64,000 nucleotides of DNA, taken from CAILZL01 sp050181835 (GTDB lineage: Bacteria > Pseudomonadota > Gammaproteobacteria > Steroidobacterales > Steroidobacteraceae). The notes below the pieces were generated by a model. It ran no database searches. It was not told the DNA's origin and saw only the letters and a program-made list of their open reading frames with translations. The stretch covers positions 1 through 64,000 of the forward strand of contig JBFXCU010000004.1 in assembly GCA_050181835.1 (NCBI GenBank). The letters are read 5' to 3'. Below are positions 24,967 through 34,198 of the stretch, in pieces; the stretch's first letter is position 1; every line of letters starts with the position of its first letter. The translations under genes and the position numbers were made by a program.

Positions 24967-26286
24967 ATGAAAAATGTTGTGATTCTCGGGACTGGAATGG
25001 CTGGTTTCGGGGCGGCGCATGAGTTACGTGCCGCCGGAATACAGGCGGTCGCCTATGATAAACATGATTACATTGGTGGGCATACTGCATCACACTGCTT
25101 TGAAGGTGGGTGGGTGTTTGACGAAGGCCCACATATTTCCTTCACGGATGATCCGCGAATTCAGGGCATGCTGGCGCAAAATGTCAATGGTCAGTTCGAG
25201 GCTTTTACTGCACGTGTCAATAACTACTGGAAAGGTCATTGGATTAAGCACCCGGCTCAAGTGAATTTGTTCGGGCTACCAACTGAGCTGGTGACCAAAA
25301 TTCTGTTGGAGTTTGTCGAACTGCAGACACGCGCAGAGCGCCCGATCAATAACTATGAGGATTGGTTGCGTGCAAGCTTTGGTGACACCTTTGCTGAAAC
25401 TTTTCCCCTGGAATACACGCTCAAGTATCACACTACCAGTGCAAAAAATTTGAACACATCTTGGATCGGGCCGCGTCTGTATAAACCAAAGCTTGAAGAA
25501 GTATTCCGAGGTGCACTGCAGGCTGTTACACCCGACGTTCACTACATCAGTAATTTTCGATACCCAAGTCGGGGTGGCTTCGTTTCCTATCTTAAGCCAC
25601 TGAAGGCGATAGTTGATGTTAGGTTGAATCATGATGTCATTAGCATCAATCCTGCGGATCGCACGTTGCTATTTCGGAATGGAGTAGTTGCGCCCTACGG
25701 CGCGCTTGTGTCTTCAATTCCATTGCCTGTGTTGGTACCGATGTTGGTGGGAACACCACAGGATGTGGTTCAAGCGGCCTCGCGATTGGCGTGTTCTGAG
25801 GTCGTGGTGGTGAGCCTTGGGATTGATCGTCCTGATTTGGTGGATGCGCACTGGTCATATTTTTATGACCAGGACATCTGCTTTTCGCGCCTGAGTTCTC
25901 CACATATGCAATCTCCGCACAATGTGCCGCAGGGTTGCGGCAGTCTTCAGGCGGAATGCTATTTCTCGGATAAATACCGCCCGCTCGTCGGAAAGCCGGA
26001 GAACTGTATCCAGCCAGTGATCGATGACTTAAGGCGCTGCGGAATCTTGCGTGATAGTGATCGCATACTTTTCAAGCGCGCCCTCCATACAAAGTATGCA
26101 AATATCATATTTGACCTCGATTATCACGAGGCGCTTGCTACTGTGCATGGCTATCTTGATGACATTGGCATTGCCTACTGCGGGCGCTACGGTGATTGGG
26201 CATATATCTGGACAGATCAGTCATTTGTTAGCGGCGAGGCAGCTGCTCGGAAGGTACTTGCTGGGGGTGGTTTCCCCATAAATTAA
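24967..26286 (+). CDS. UDP-galactopyranose-mutase-like FAD protein
   Basis: 439 residues. The dinucleotide motif VILGTGMAGFGAAHEL is at residues 5-20 and the FAD/NAD signature YIGGHTASH follows. WKGHWIKHPAQVNLFGLP resembles the substrate-loop region of UDP-galactopyranose mutases, and the C-terminal GIAYCGRYGDWAYIWTDQSF is the usual closing FAD segment. Mutases of this kind convert pyranose to furanose forms of an NDP-sugar. The protein could also be an amine-oxidase-type flavoenzyme; the cluster favours a sugar mutase. It starts 1 bp after the SDR stop. Confidence 0.75.
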   Translation: MKNVVILGTGMAGFGAAHELRAAGIQAVAYDKHDYIGGHTASHCFEGGWVFDEGPHISFTDDPRIQGMLAQNVNGQFEAFTARVNNYWKGHWIKHPAQVNLFGLPTELVTKILLEFVELQTRAERPINNYEDWLRASFGDTFAETFPLEYTLKYHTTSAKNLNTSWIGPRLYKPKLEEVFRGALQAVTPDVHYISNFRYPSRGGFVSYLKPLKAIVDVRLNHDVISINPADRTLLFRNGVVAPYGALVSSIPLPVLVPMLVGTPQDVVQAASRLACSEVVVVSLGIDRPDLVDAHWSYFYDQDICFSRLSSPHMQSPHNVPQGCGSLQAECYFSDKYRPLVGKPENCIQPVIDDLRRCGILRDSDRILFKRALHTKYANIIFDLDYHEALATVHGYLDDIGIAYCGRYGDWAYIWTDQSFVSGEAAARKVLAGGGFPIN

Positions 26287-26322
26287 CTGAAGTCATAAGT
26301 GGAATGGCACTTCCTTAAGCCT

Positions 26323-26558
26323 CTACAGATGACCGTGAGTGCGTACTCGCGCTCGGGCTTGAGTGCGAGGCCCATTCAACCACGGATACGGTTTAGGCCT
26401 TCGTTTGCGTACTCTCGGCTCGATTCGTCCGGGACGATGGCCGACTCGCAACTGGGCAATGAGGGCAAACAAGGTTGAGTAGTGATCGAGTGGCTGCGCA
26501 CTCGATGCGCTCCACAGTTGGACGGTATGCTTGAAGCTCCGCAGGCCGCCTGAGCAGT
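26323..26558 (-). pseudogene. IS4-family transposase C-terminal fragment
   Basis: The minus strand from about 26558 to the TAG at 26323-26325 reads GLRSFKHTVQLWSA, then LDHYSTLFALIAQLRVGHRP, then RIEPRVRKRRPKPYPWLNGP. These are typical of the C-terminal end of IS4-type transposases. Upstream (26560-26667) the frame is lost and no catalytic DDE core remains. It fills most of the 381 bp between the flavoprotein and the WcaJ-like gene. Confidence 0.7.
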
Positions 26559-26667
26559 GAAAGTCTCCTTTCTTAACCCAGACGTTTTGTCCAGCTTGAC
26601 GTGAAGCGCGACAGTCTACGGTTGGGGGAAGCTTACGGGGATTATCGCGCCAATGCAGGGCGCGAGT

Positions 26668-28101
26668 TCAATAAGCCTTGTCATCCCGGAAAATTTTGAA
26701 TGCCGTCAGGAAAATAATCTTGATATCCAGCAGGGGAGTCCAGTGACGCAGGTATTCCAGATCGTATTTTACCCGTTCTTCCATATCTTCAAGTCGTGAG
26801 GTTTCGCCACGACAACCACTGATTTGAGCGAGCCCAGTGATTCCTGGCAAAACTTTGTGTCTTACCATGTAACCCTTGATCAGCTTTCTGTATTGCTCAT
26901 TATGCGCCACGGCATGTGGTCGCGGGCCAACCAGGCTCATTTTTCCTTGCAGTACATTTAATAGTTGCGGCAATTCATCGATTGACGAGCGTCGTAAGAA
27001 GCCACCTACAGGCGTAATGCGACTGTCGGATTTCGATGCCTGTACAACCTTGTCGCCATCTTCGGTGACCTTCATGGAACGAAATTTATAAACGGCAATT
27101 TCCCTGCCATCAAGACCGTAGCGCCGCTGTCTGAAAATTACTGGTCCAGGTGATGTTGATTTGATGGCAAGTGCTACGACCAGTAGCACTGGAGCGAGAA
27201 GCAATATCGCCAGTGATGAAATTCCAATGTCAATCAAACGTTTGATAATGCCACGATATCCATAGAATGGCGTTTCACACATGGCAACGACCGGCATACC
27301 CTGTATTTCGGCAAATCGCGCCTGGATTAGATCAAATACGAAAATGTCGGGTATATAGTAAATAGAGGCGGTCGTATCTCGTAGATCGTCAAGCAAATCC
27401 ATGACGCGTTTGACATGTCTGATTGGTAGCGAGATGAAAATGATGTCTGTTTGATTGGATCGAACAAAATCGCTGAGTTCGCTCAATGTTCCTTTGATGG
27501 TTACATCAGAGTCCAGGCCAAGGCGTGCGCTACTGCGATCATCAAAGAAACCCGTTGCCTGAATACACAAGGTTGGGTCTTTGGACAGGCGCTCGGCAAG
27601 TGCTGTGCTGACTTCATTATAACCGGCGAAAACTGCGCTCCGATTGCTCGCCGCCTTTACCAGGCTTTTCTGCATTAGTAAAAGCATCAGCAGGGTGCTT
27701 AGTCCGAGAGCGACCAGTGTGGCCAGCACCCACCATACAAATTGTTTGGTGCTTAATAGTTCCGAAGCAGTTGTTTTTGCGACAATAAATAACACAGTGG
27801 CGGCAAGCAGGTAACGCAGGCTAATTGATAGCACTGCTTGTGCTGGTTGAATGGACAATTGTGAGCTGATATCGCTGGGCGCTCTGATCAGGGCCAGGAA
27901 AAGTATGGCAATTGCAACTGACATGGGAGTTGTTGCGTCTGCAGCTTGCTGTCCTGATACCTGTATTGCCACATAAAGGCTGGCAATCGCGATGGCGCAA
28001 GATAATGCTATCTGTACCAGTGTTAGCAGCGCGATTGCTATGCTGTTCTTGAAAAGAATGGGCTGAGTCATTTTGTTGAAACTAAAGTGCTCAAGATGCA
28101 T
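26668..28101 (-). CDS. Undecaprenyl-phosphate sugar phosphotransferase (WcaJ/ExoY family)
   Basis: 477-residue polyprenyl-phosphate hexose-1-phosphate transferase that starts the lipid-linked repeat unit. Four membrane segments lie in residues 15-145, a CoA_binding_3-like Rossmann domain follows (VFAGYNEVSTALAERL), a fifth hydrophobic segment is near 285-305, and the catalytic Bac_transf domain has SPGPVIFRQRRYGLDGRE, VYKFRSMK, RRSSIDELPQLLNVLQGKMS and LVGPRPHAV. The 477 length and membrane N-terminus match WcaJ, which usually uses UDP-glucose; the sugar used here is not certain. It is separated from the rest of the glycan genes by the IS4 fragment. Confidence 0.92.
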   Translation of the reverse strand: MHLEHFSFNKMTQPILFKNSIAIALLTLVQIALSCAIAIASLYVAIQVSGQQAADATTPMSVAIAILFLALIRAPSDISSQLSIQPAQAVLSISLRYLLAATVLFIVAKTTASELLSTKQFVWWVLATLVALGLSTLLMLLLMQKSLVKAASNRSAVFAGYNEVSTALAERLSKDPTLCIQATGFFDDRSSARLGLDSDVTIKGTLSELSDFVRSNQTDIIFISLPIRHVKRVMDLLDDLRDTTASIYYIPDIFVFDLIQARFAEIQGMPVVAMCETPFYGYRGIIKRLIDIGISSLAILLLAPVLLVVALAIKSTSPGPVIFRQRRYGLDGREIAVYKFRSMKVTEDGDKVVQASKSDSRITPVGGFLRRSSIDELPQLLNVLQGKMSLVGPRPHAVAHNEQYRKLIKGYMVRHKVLPGITGLAQISGCRGETSRLEDMEERVKYDLEYLRHWTPLLDIKIIFLTAFKIFRDDKAY

Positions 28102-28397
28102 TGCTCAATTGCGGAAAATGGCATGTGGAAGCCTGAGTCTGAAATACACGCTATTCCTGAAGCTGGCAATGGGCATACAGGCCTGATTACGACTTCCCAC
28201 GTCATCCGAATCTTTGTCCGTAGCGCTATATCTAGTAAGGATTATGGCAATGATGCGAGTAACGTGACGGCAAGAGTAGCACTCTATGGGCCCAGCAAAA
28301 TGTGACGAATTCGGGAATGCCGTATGTCCGGCTATCACCGGGGGGGTTGGGAAAAGCTGACTGTTTGTTGGTGATTGATGCGGTAATGCAAACAATA
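28102..28397. other. Intergenic upstream of the WcaJ-like gene
   Basis: About 300 bp with no gene. It should contain the minus-strand promoter for the WcaJ-like gene. The right edge is the terminator of rne. Confidence 0.35.
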
Positions 28398-28426
28398 AAG
28401 GCGTGCAGTTTCGCACTGCACGCCTT
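28398..28426 (-). terminator. Rho-independent terminator of rne
   Basis: A perfect 12-bp stem (28398-28409 with 28415-28426) closed by a 5-nt loop lies about 30 bp beyond the rne stop on the minus strand and is followed by a T-rich stretch (TATTGTTTG). Confidence 0.8.
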
Positions 28427-28458
28427 GTATTCTGCTTTATCAAGTCTGCGACCGTTAG

Positions 28459-30867
28459 CTAGCCGTTGCTGTTCTGTTCTGGAGCATTGTTGCTCGGTGG
28501 CGCAACAGACCAGTTGTTCGCGGCGGGCGGCGCTTCATAACTCATTGCGCTGGGCGCGGTAGGGGTGAAGTTTCCGTGCGTTTCATTGTTGCTGGCGGGG
28601 GGATGACTGCCACTGTCGTTCCCACCCGAACCCGAATTCGGGCCTGCATCAACGCTCGCGTTGCCATTGTTATCACCACCGGCGTTGAACTGGCGACCTT
28701 CACCACCCCGTCCACGTCCGCCACGACGCCGCCGATTACGGCGACCACGCGTGCCGGTGCGCTCACCAACTTGCCCTTCGGTAGCGGGGAAGGCATCGGA
28801 CTGGGCGTTGGGCTCGCTAGTCATGCCGTCGCTTGCGGAGGAAGGGGCGTCCGCTGCTGGACGCTGCGTTTCTCGTTCGTGCTGCCGTTGTGCCTGCTGT
28901 TCACGACGTTGTTCGTCACGCTGCTGTCGCTGTTCGTTGGTTAGTTCACGGCGGGGTGGACGGGCCTCACCGCGCGGTTCGTCACGGCGGCTGTCGCGTT
29001 TATCCTCAGGCTTATCGCTATGGGCTTCAGTTGATCGTGGGCCACGACTGATATTGCGGTCGCGGCCACGGTTGCCATGACGATCAGTACGCTCATTGCG
29101 ACCCCGTTGTGGACGATCACTGCGTTGAGCGCGATGTTGGGTTGGAGTCGGCTTGGTCGGAGCAGCTTCATTGCTGGCTGCACCGCCAAAGAAAAAACGC
29201 CACATCGCTACAAATATGCCTACACGTTCCGGTGCAACGTTTGCTGTAGCGAGAGACGTAGGTGCAGGTGCCATCGGTGTAATGGTGGTGACCGCCGGTT
29301 GGGCTGCGACCGGCTTCTGCTCATTACGGTTGGCAATGGCATTGACGTCGATTGTGGGCTGTTGCGCTAATTGATAACTAGTGCCGCTGGTTTCACTGAC
29401 TTCGTCGTCACGGAGACGGCGAATTTCGTAGGCCGGTGTCTCCATGTATTTGTTTGGCACCAGAATGACTTCGCACTTGGTCTTGGTTTCCATTTCGTGC
29501 AAGGCTTCGCGCTTTTCGTTGATCAGGAAGGTCGCTACATCTACGGGTAATTGGGCGATGACTTTGGCGGTGCGATCCTTGCGTGCTTCTTCACCGATTA
29601 GCCGCAACAATGTCAGTGCGAGCGATTCGACACTGCGGATTTTGCCTTGACCGCTGCAACGTGGACAGGCGTGATGGGTGGCCTCGGCGATTGATGGCCG
29701 CAGCCGCTGCCGTGATAGCTCCAGCAGACCGAAGCGGGAGATCCGGCCAATCTGGATGCGGGCGCGATCTTGCTTCACTGCATCACGCAGACGATCTTCA
29801 ACGGCGCGCTGATTCTTGCTCGATTCCATATCAATGAAGTCGATGACGATCAGGCCGCCAAGGTCACGCAGCCGCAATTGGCGGGCGATTTCATCGGCCG
29901 CTTCCAAGTTGGTGTTGGTCGCCGTGGATTCGATGTCGCTGCCGCGTGTGGCGCGCGCCGAGTTGATATCGATGGATACCAGTGCTTCGGTGTGATCAAT
30001 CACGATTGAGCCGCCGGATGGCAAGCTCAGTGCGTGGGCATGCGCTGACTCGATCTGGTTTTCGATCTGGTAGCGAGTGAACAGCGGCACTTCATCTTCG
30101 TACAGCTTCAGTTTGCGCAAGCTGTTGGGCATGAAGCGCTGCATGTAGTCTTGGCCCTCGGCAAACACTGCCGGGCTATCGACCAGTACCTCACCAACGT
30201 CATCGGCGAGGTAATCACGTAGCGCACGGATCACCGGTTTGGATTCCTGATAAATCAGAAAGGGGGCGGGGCGGGTGGCGGCTTCCTGAATAGCCTGCCA
30301 TACGGCCTGCATGTTGTTCACATCCCACTGTAATTCTTCGGCAGAGCGACCGACCCCTGCGGTGCGCACAATGGCGCCCATGCCTTCGGGCAGGGTGACA
30401 CTATCTAGTGCTTCGCGCAGCTGTTCACGGTCTTCGCCTTCAATGCGTCGTGATACGCCGCCGGCACGGGCATTGTTGGGCATCAGGACTAGAAATCGGC
30501 CTGCCAAACTGATGAAGGTAGTCAGGGCTGCGCCTTTATTGCCACGCTCTTCCTTTTCCACCTGCACCACGATTTCCTGGCCTTCACTGACCAGATCACG
30601 GATGTTACGGCTGCTCGAACTGCTGCCTTCCTTAAAGTACTCCTTGGAAATTTCTTTCAGGGGCAGAAAGCCATGACGATCACCACCGTATTCAACGAAG
30701 CAAGCTTCGAGGCTGGCTTCAACGCGGGTAATGCGTCCTTTGTAGATATTGGCTTTCTTTTGCTCGCGCGAGGCGATTTCTATAGCCAGATCATAAATAC
30801 GCTGACCATCAACTAGGGCAACGCGCAACTCTTCGTCTTGAGTTGCATTCACTAACATTCTTTTCAT
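28459..30867 (-). CDS. rne: Ribonuclease E
   Basis: 802 residues, shorter than the 1061 of E. coli but with the full catalytic half. The N-terminus MKRMLVNATQDEELRVALVD is family standard. The S1 domain spans about 38-120, and the DNase-I-like catalytic region has the metal Asp residues in LVSIDINSARATRG and LIVIDFIDM. The Zn-link CPRCSGQG lies near 403-410. Residues beyond about 530 are disordered, Arg-rich and low in complexity (GRNERTDRHGNRGRDRN; RRNRRRRGGRGRGGEGRQ), suited to RNA and degradosome-partner binding. It initiates mRNA decay and rRNA/tRNA processing on the inner membrane. A leader of several hundred bases may mediate autoregulation as in E. coli, which I cannot verify here. Confidence 0.97.
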   Translation of the reverse strand: MKRMLVNATQDEELRVALVDGQRIYDLAIEIASREQKKANIYKGRITRVEASLEACFVEYGGDRHGFLPLKEISKEYFKEGSSSSSRNIRDLVSEGQEIVVQVEKEERGNKGAALTTFISLAGRFLVLMPNNARAGGVSRRIEGEDREQLREALDSVTLPEGMGAIVRTAGVGRSAEELQWDVNNMQAVWQAIQEAATRPAPFLIYQESKPVIRALRDYLADDVGEVLVDSPAVFAEGQDYMQRFMPNSLRKLKLYEDEVPLFTRYQIENQIESAHAHALSLPSGGSIVIDHTEALVSIDINSARATRGSDIESTATNTNLEAADEIARQLRLRDLGGLIVIDFIDMESSKNQRAVEDRLRDAVKQDRARIQIGRISRFGLLELSRQRLRPSIAEATHHACPRCSGQGKIRSVESLALTLLRLIGEEARKDRTAKVIAQLPVDVATFLINEKREALHEMETKTKCEVILVPNKYMETPAYEIRRLRDDEVSETSGTSYQLAQQPTIDVNAIANRNEQKPVAAQPAVTTITPMAPAPTSLATANVAPERVGIFVAMWRFFFGGAASNEAAPTKPTPTQHRAQRSDRPQRGRNERTDRHGNRGRDRNISRGPRSTEAHSDKPEDKRDSRRDEPRGEARPPRRELTNEQRQQRDEQRREQQAQRQHERETQRPAADAPSSASDGMTSEPNAQSDAFPATEGQVGERTGTRGRRNRRRRGGRGRGGEGRQFNAGGDNNGNASVDAGPNSGSGGNDSGSHPPASNNETHGNFTPTAPSAMSYEAPPAANNWSVAPPSNNAPEQNSNG

Positions 30868-31493
30868 GGGCCTACTTCTAGGTAGATAGGCCGTCGAAAG
30901 CGCAAAGCGGGTGTTAGCGCGGGAGGATGGGAGTGGCTTGTGGATTGCGGCTCGGGGTACCAGGGTTGGCTGGCTTCAGGGCTCAATCTAACAAGCGTTT
31001 CCAGTGCTGGCATGCCAGCGGTAACCGAATTGCCTGGGCTTGTTCAGCCAGCTAGCAATCCCGTCACATCAAAATCCTGCCGAATCTTGCGGCCCGCCCG
31101 GTGCGCTTGTGTCACTGACCCAACGCCCGAGTTGCGGGGTTAGCATCACTGTTCCAATCGGCCGAACGATGGTTCTGTTTGGTAATAGCCCATTGCCATT
31201 AGCCTGAAATCGCAGAACCAACTAAGATGCGACCCCCGTTTGATCCGCCATGGCCATGATGTTTATTTATGGGTTCAGGCTGGAATGGTCGGTGGCCGCG
31301 TATGATCGTTCTTAAGTGGCGCTTGATGGCGCTGGCCAGCAAGTCACCGGAGAACGAAAGCGCGAGGACTATAACAGTGCATTTTCGTGCAATCAATGGC
31401 TTACGTGGAGTAAGTCGCAACTTCGTTTAATTAAATTCATTTAATTAAAGTAGGCTGCTTGTGCCTTCGTTTACGCCCTCCTGTGTAGGTTTA
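30868..31493. other. Long divergent region between rne and rluC
   Basis: 626 bp with no convincing gene. In enteric bacteria the rne promoter and its long 5' leader occupy this interval, and conserved leader hairpins there regulate rne. I see the expected room for it but could not match specific hairpins. The rluC side ends in an A/T-rich repeat pair at 31426-31449. Confidence 0.5.
31426..31449. repeat. Two palindromic TTTAATTAAA repeats before rluC
   Basis: The decamer TTTAATTAAA occurs at 31426-31435 and 31440-31449, 14 bp apart, in otherwise mixed-composition DNA. Each copy is itself a palindrome. It lies 45 bp before the likely rluC start, where an UP element or an operator could sit. 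Function unknown. Confidence 0.5.
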
Positions 31494-32507
31494 ATGAATA
31501 ACCCTGTTGATTTCACTGCTGCTGCCGCTGAAACCCCCGTTGTAGCCACGCCCGGCAAAGGAGTGAGCTATATCGAGGCGACAGACGGTGATGTAGGCCA
31601 GCGTCTGGATAATTACCTGATGCGGGTACTGAAAACCGTGCCAAAAAGCCATGTTTATCGAGTGGTGCGCAAGGGTGAGGTGCGCGTCAATGGCAAGCGT
31701 GCCAAGCCAGAAACCCGGTTAGCGCTGGGAGATCGGGTGCGGATCCCGCCGCTGCGTATCGATGACCAACCAATGCAGGCCAAACCGTCGACTTCTTTAC
31801 AGCAGTTCATTACCGGCACCATCCTGCACGAAGACAAGGACATGTTGCTGATTAACAAGCCGGCTGGCGTTGCCGTGCATGGCGGCAGTGGGCTGGCGTT
31901 TGGGGTGATTGAAGCCTTACGTGCTGCTCGTCCCGATCTGCCCGAATTGGAGCTAGTGCATCGATTGGATCGCGATACCAGTGGCGTGTTGTTGATTGCC
32001 AAACGTCGCGCCGCGTTACGGGAGCTCCATGCCGTATTTCGCGAGCGCGAGATAACCAAGCGTTACTTGGCATTGGTGTGGGGACGCTGGGAATTAGGCA
32101 AGAAACGCATCGAATTACCACTGCTTACCAACCAGAAGCAGGGCGGTGAGCGCATGGTGCGGGTGCATCCCGATGGCGTATCGGCGCTCAGTACCTTTGT
32201 GCCACAGCAGCAATTTGGCAAATTGGCGACCTTGATGGCGATTGATCTTGGTACGGGCCGAATGCATCAGATCCGGGTGCACGCCGCCTATGCTGGTCAT
32301 CCGGTGGCTGGCGATGAAAAATACGGTAATAAAGATGGCAATGATGCCCTGCGCGCCTATGGCTTGAAGCGGATGTTCCTACATGCCCACTCCTTGGAAT
32401 TCGCCCACCCGGGTACCGGCGAGAAATTCAGCATTACCGCGCCATTAAGTGATGAATTGAATGCCGTCCTGGCCAATTTGCAGCAGGTGGTGGGGAAAAA
32501 GATTTAA
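31494..32507 (+). CDS. rluC: 23S rRNA pseudouridine synthase RluC
   Basis: About 337 residues from ATG 31494; GTG 31461 would add 11 residues without family similarity. An S4 RNA-binding domain covers the first 80 residues (VGQRLDNYLMRVLKTVPKSH; RKGEVRVNGKRAKPETRL). The RsuA/RluA catalytic domain follows with HRLDRDTSGVLLIAK, holding the catalytic Asp, and LGTGRMHQIRVHAAYAGHPV. It makes pseudouridine at 955/2504/2580 of 23S rRNA in E. coli. Divergent from rne, as in other gammaproteobacteria. Confidence 0.95.
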   Translation: MNNPVDFTAAAAETPVVATPGKGVSYIEATDGDVGQRLDNYLMRVLKTVPKSHVYRVVRKGEVRVNGKRAKPETRLALGDRVRIPPLRIDDQPMQAKPSTSLQQFITGTILHEDKDMLLINKPAGVAVHGGSGLAFGVIEALRAARPDLPELELVHRLDRDTSGVLLIAKRRAALRELHAVFREREITKRYLALVWGRWELGKKRIELPLLTNQKQGGERMVRVHPDGVSALSTFVPQQQFGKLATLMAIDLGTGRMHQIRVHAAYAGHPVAGDEKYGNKDGNDALRAYGLKRMFLHAHSLEFAHPGTGEKFSITAPLSDELNAVLANLQQVVGKKI

Positions 32508-32581
32508 GTGCTCTTGGCTTGTGGTCTAGTCCCTAGTATAGGGATGTGTAAGTAGTCTGACTGAAGTCGGATCTACAGCAT

Positions 32582-33190
32582 CTACGGCAGTAGCAGCCCA
32601 GCCCGGCGTAGCGCGCCGGCCAGCCAGATCAGTGGCAGGCCGGTGAGGGCGGTCGGATCCTGACTGTCGATGCGCTCAAATAGCGAAATGCCCAGTGCTT
32701 CTGCCTTAAACGCCCCGGCGCAATCCAGCGGGTTTTCTGCCGCGATATAGCGACTGATTTCTTCCTCAGATAAGGCGCGAAACTTCACAATCGTTGCATC
32801 AATATGCGCTTCGTGCTGCTGATGTTGCGGGTCAATTACATGCACCGCAGTGTGGAACACCACTTGGGTACCGTTGGCGGCTTTCAGCTGTGTAATGGCA
32901 GCTTCCACCGTGCCGGGCTTGCCCAGAATGTGCGCGCCGCGCACAGCGGCCTGGTCGGAGCCAATGATGATGCTGTCCGGGTAACGGCTGGCCACCGCCT
33001 CAGCCTTTTGTTTGGCCAGCCGGTAAACCAAGCTGGTAACGTCCTCGTTCGGCAGCGGCGCTTCATCGATGCCCGGCGAGTGCACGGTAAAGGGCAGTTG
33101 TAGCCGTTCCAGTAGCTGGCGACGATAAATTGAGGTGGAGGCCAGTACCACGCGGGTCAGGCTGGAGGGGCTGTTACGGTGGTTGTTCAC
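32582..33190 (-). CDS. yceF: Maf/YceF nucleotide pyrophosphatase
   Basis: About 202 residues from a GTG at 33190. The frame stays open to 33331, but that would overlap the yceD promoter and start, and the extra 47 residues do not match the family. Motifs are VVLASTSIYRRQLLERL, GIDEAPLPNE, IIGSDQAAVRG with the catalytic Asp, and NPLDCAGAFKAEALGISLFERI. The pattern matches E. coli YceF, which hydrolyses 7-methyl-GTP and protects against modified nucleotides. It is divergent from yceD-rpmF. Confidence 0.93.
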   Translation of the reverse strand: MNNHRNSPSSLTRVVLASTSIYRRQLLERLQLPFTVHSPGIDEAPLPNEDVTSLVYRLAKQKAEAVASRYPDSIIIGSDQAAVRGAHILGKPGTVEAAITQLKAANGTQVVFHTAVHVIDPQHQQHEAHIDATIVKFRALSEEEISRYIAAENPLDCAGAFKAEALGISLFERIDSQDPTALTGLPLIWLAGALRRAGLLLP

Positions 33191-33262
33191 TGGTTTTGAT
33201 CCATTTAAGCTATCCCTTAGAAAAAACAAGGGTTTAAGTTGATGTCGATTTTGACAGGGATT

Positions 33263-33291
33263 TTGACAGGGCGCAGGCTCGCACCTATGAT
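33263..33291 (+). promoter_or_regulatory. Strong sigma-70 promoter for yceD-rpmF-plsX-fabH
   Basis: TTGACA at 33263-33268 and TATGAT at 33286-33291 are separated by exactly 17 bp. Transcription would begin at about 33298, only a few bases before the ATG at 33301. A second TTGACA at 33251-33256 lies 12 bp upstream with no matching -10. Confidence 0.85.
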
Positions 33292-33300
33292 ACGCGCCCC

Positions 33301-33876
33301 ATGCCGCGCCCCCCTGCCGAATCGAGTGCAATTACCCCAGCAATAGTGGTAGACGCAATGGTTTTGGCGCACGGTAAGCTGAGTTGGGAAGGGGAGTTTA
33401 ACGATATGCAGTTTGCCCGTCTGCACGGGGTGGCGCTATCTGACACACCGAAGGTAGAGGTAAAGCTGGTCTTTGCCATGCTGGATCAGCGTCCGGTGCT
33501 GCACGGTCAGTTGCATGCTGAAGTTGAGTTGATGTGCCAGCGCTGCATGGGCAACATGCAGTATCCGGTGGCGGAGCAGTTTGAGCTGATGCTGGTAGCT
33601 GGCAACGCCGAACTGGATCTGGTGCCGGAACCTTACGAGCCGTGGGTGGCGAATGCGCTGCGACTGAATGTGTTTGATCTGGTTGAGGAGCAGTTGCTAC
33701 TGGCGCTACCCTTGATCGCCAAGCATACCGACGCGCACGACTGCGTGCGGATCGACGCCAGTTTGTCGACCATGTTGCCTAGCGAGAGCAGCGTGCAGGC
33801 ACAGAAAAAAGTTGCGCCTCATGCTGATGAGGTGCAACGGCCCTTTGGGAACTTGCGTGATTTATTGCGTAAGTAG
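33301..33876 (+). CDS. yceD: YceD/DUF177 23S rRNA accumulation protein
   Basis: 191 residues. The DUF177 core is visible: VFAMLDQRPVLHGQLHAEVE, LMCQRCMGNM with the conserved CxxC, LVPEPYEPWVANALRLNVFD and LVEEQLLLALPLIAKH, with a PFGNLRDLLRK tail. The protein acts in 23S rRNA accumulation in plants and bacteria and is typically cotranscribed with rpmF. ATG 33301 lies about 3 nt after the predicted transcription start, so translation could be leaderless; ATG 33358 is a possible internal start that still keeps most of the domain. Confidence 0.92.
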   Translation: MPRPPAESSAITPAIVVDAMVLAHGKLSWEGEFNDMQFARLHGVALSDTPKVEVKLVFAMLDQRPVLHGQLHAEVELMCQRCMGNMQYPVAEQFELMLVAGNAELDLVPEPYEPWVANALRLNVFDLVEEQLLLALPLIAKHTDAHDCVRIDASLSTMLPSESSVQAQKKVAPHADEVQRPFGNLRDLLRK

Positions 33877-33927
33877 GCTGCTTGGTGCAGCGCTGAACAA
33901 TGTTTGGAATTTTGTAGAGAGTAGATC

Positions 33928-34119
33928 ATGCCCGTTCAAAAAAGCCGTAGAACTCCTTCCACCCGTGGTATGCGCCGTTCGCACGATGGTCTGACCGCGC
34001 CCACTTTGTCGGTAGACAAAACTTCCGGCGAGACTCACACCCGTCATCGCATCACGCCCGATGGTTTTTATCGTGGTAAGAAAGTGATCGAGTCGCGCGA
34101 AGACAAGCAGGCTGAATAA
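33928..34119 (+). CDS. rpmF: 50S ribosomal protein L32
   Basis: 63 residues starting MPVQKSRRTPSTRGMRRSHD, the standard L32 N-terminus, with the conserved ETHTRHRITPDGFYRGKKVI block. It has no cysteines, so it is the zinc-free form. It lies 51 bp after yceD with a GAGAG-type ribosome site, in the conserved yceD-rpmF-plsX order. Confidence 0.97.
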   Translation: MPVQKSRRTPSTRGMRRSHDGLTAPTLSVDKTSGETHTRHRITPDGFYRGKKVIESREDKQAE

Positions 34120-34198
34120 CTTGCCGGACGCAATGAGTAATATTATTGCGTTCACTTGGCCCTATCACTGCGGGTCGTAGATTTATCTACTATTAAGT

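Noticed and set aside
28661..29080. Arg/Pro-rich plus-strand open frame opposite the rne tail
   Set aside because: It is the complement of the low-complexity Arg-rich region of RNase E and has no independent support.
33190..33331. Extended N-terminus of Maf to 33331
   Set aside because: The extra 47 residues lack family similarity and would overlap the yceD promoter and start on the other strand.
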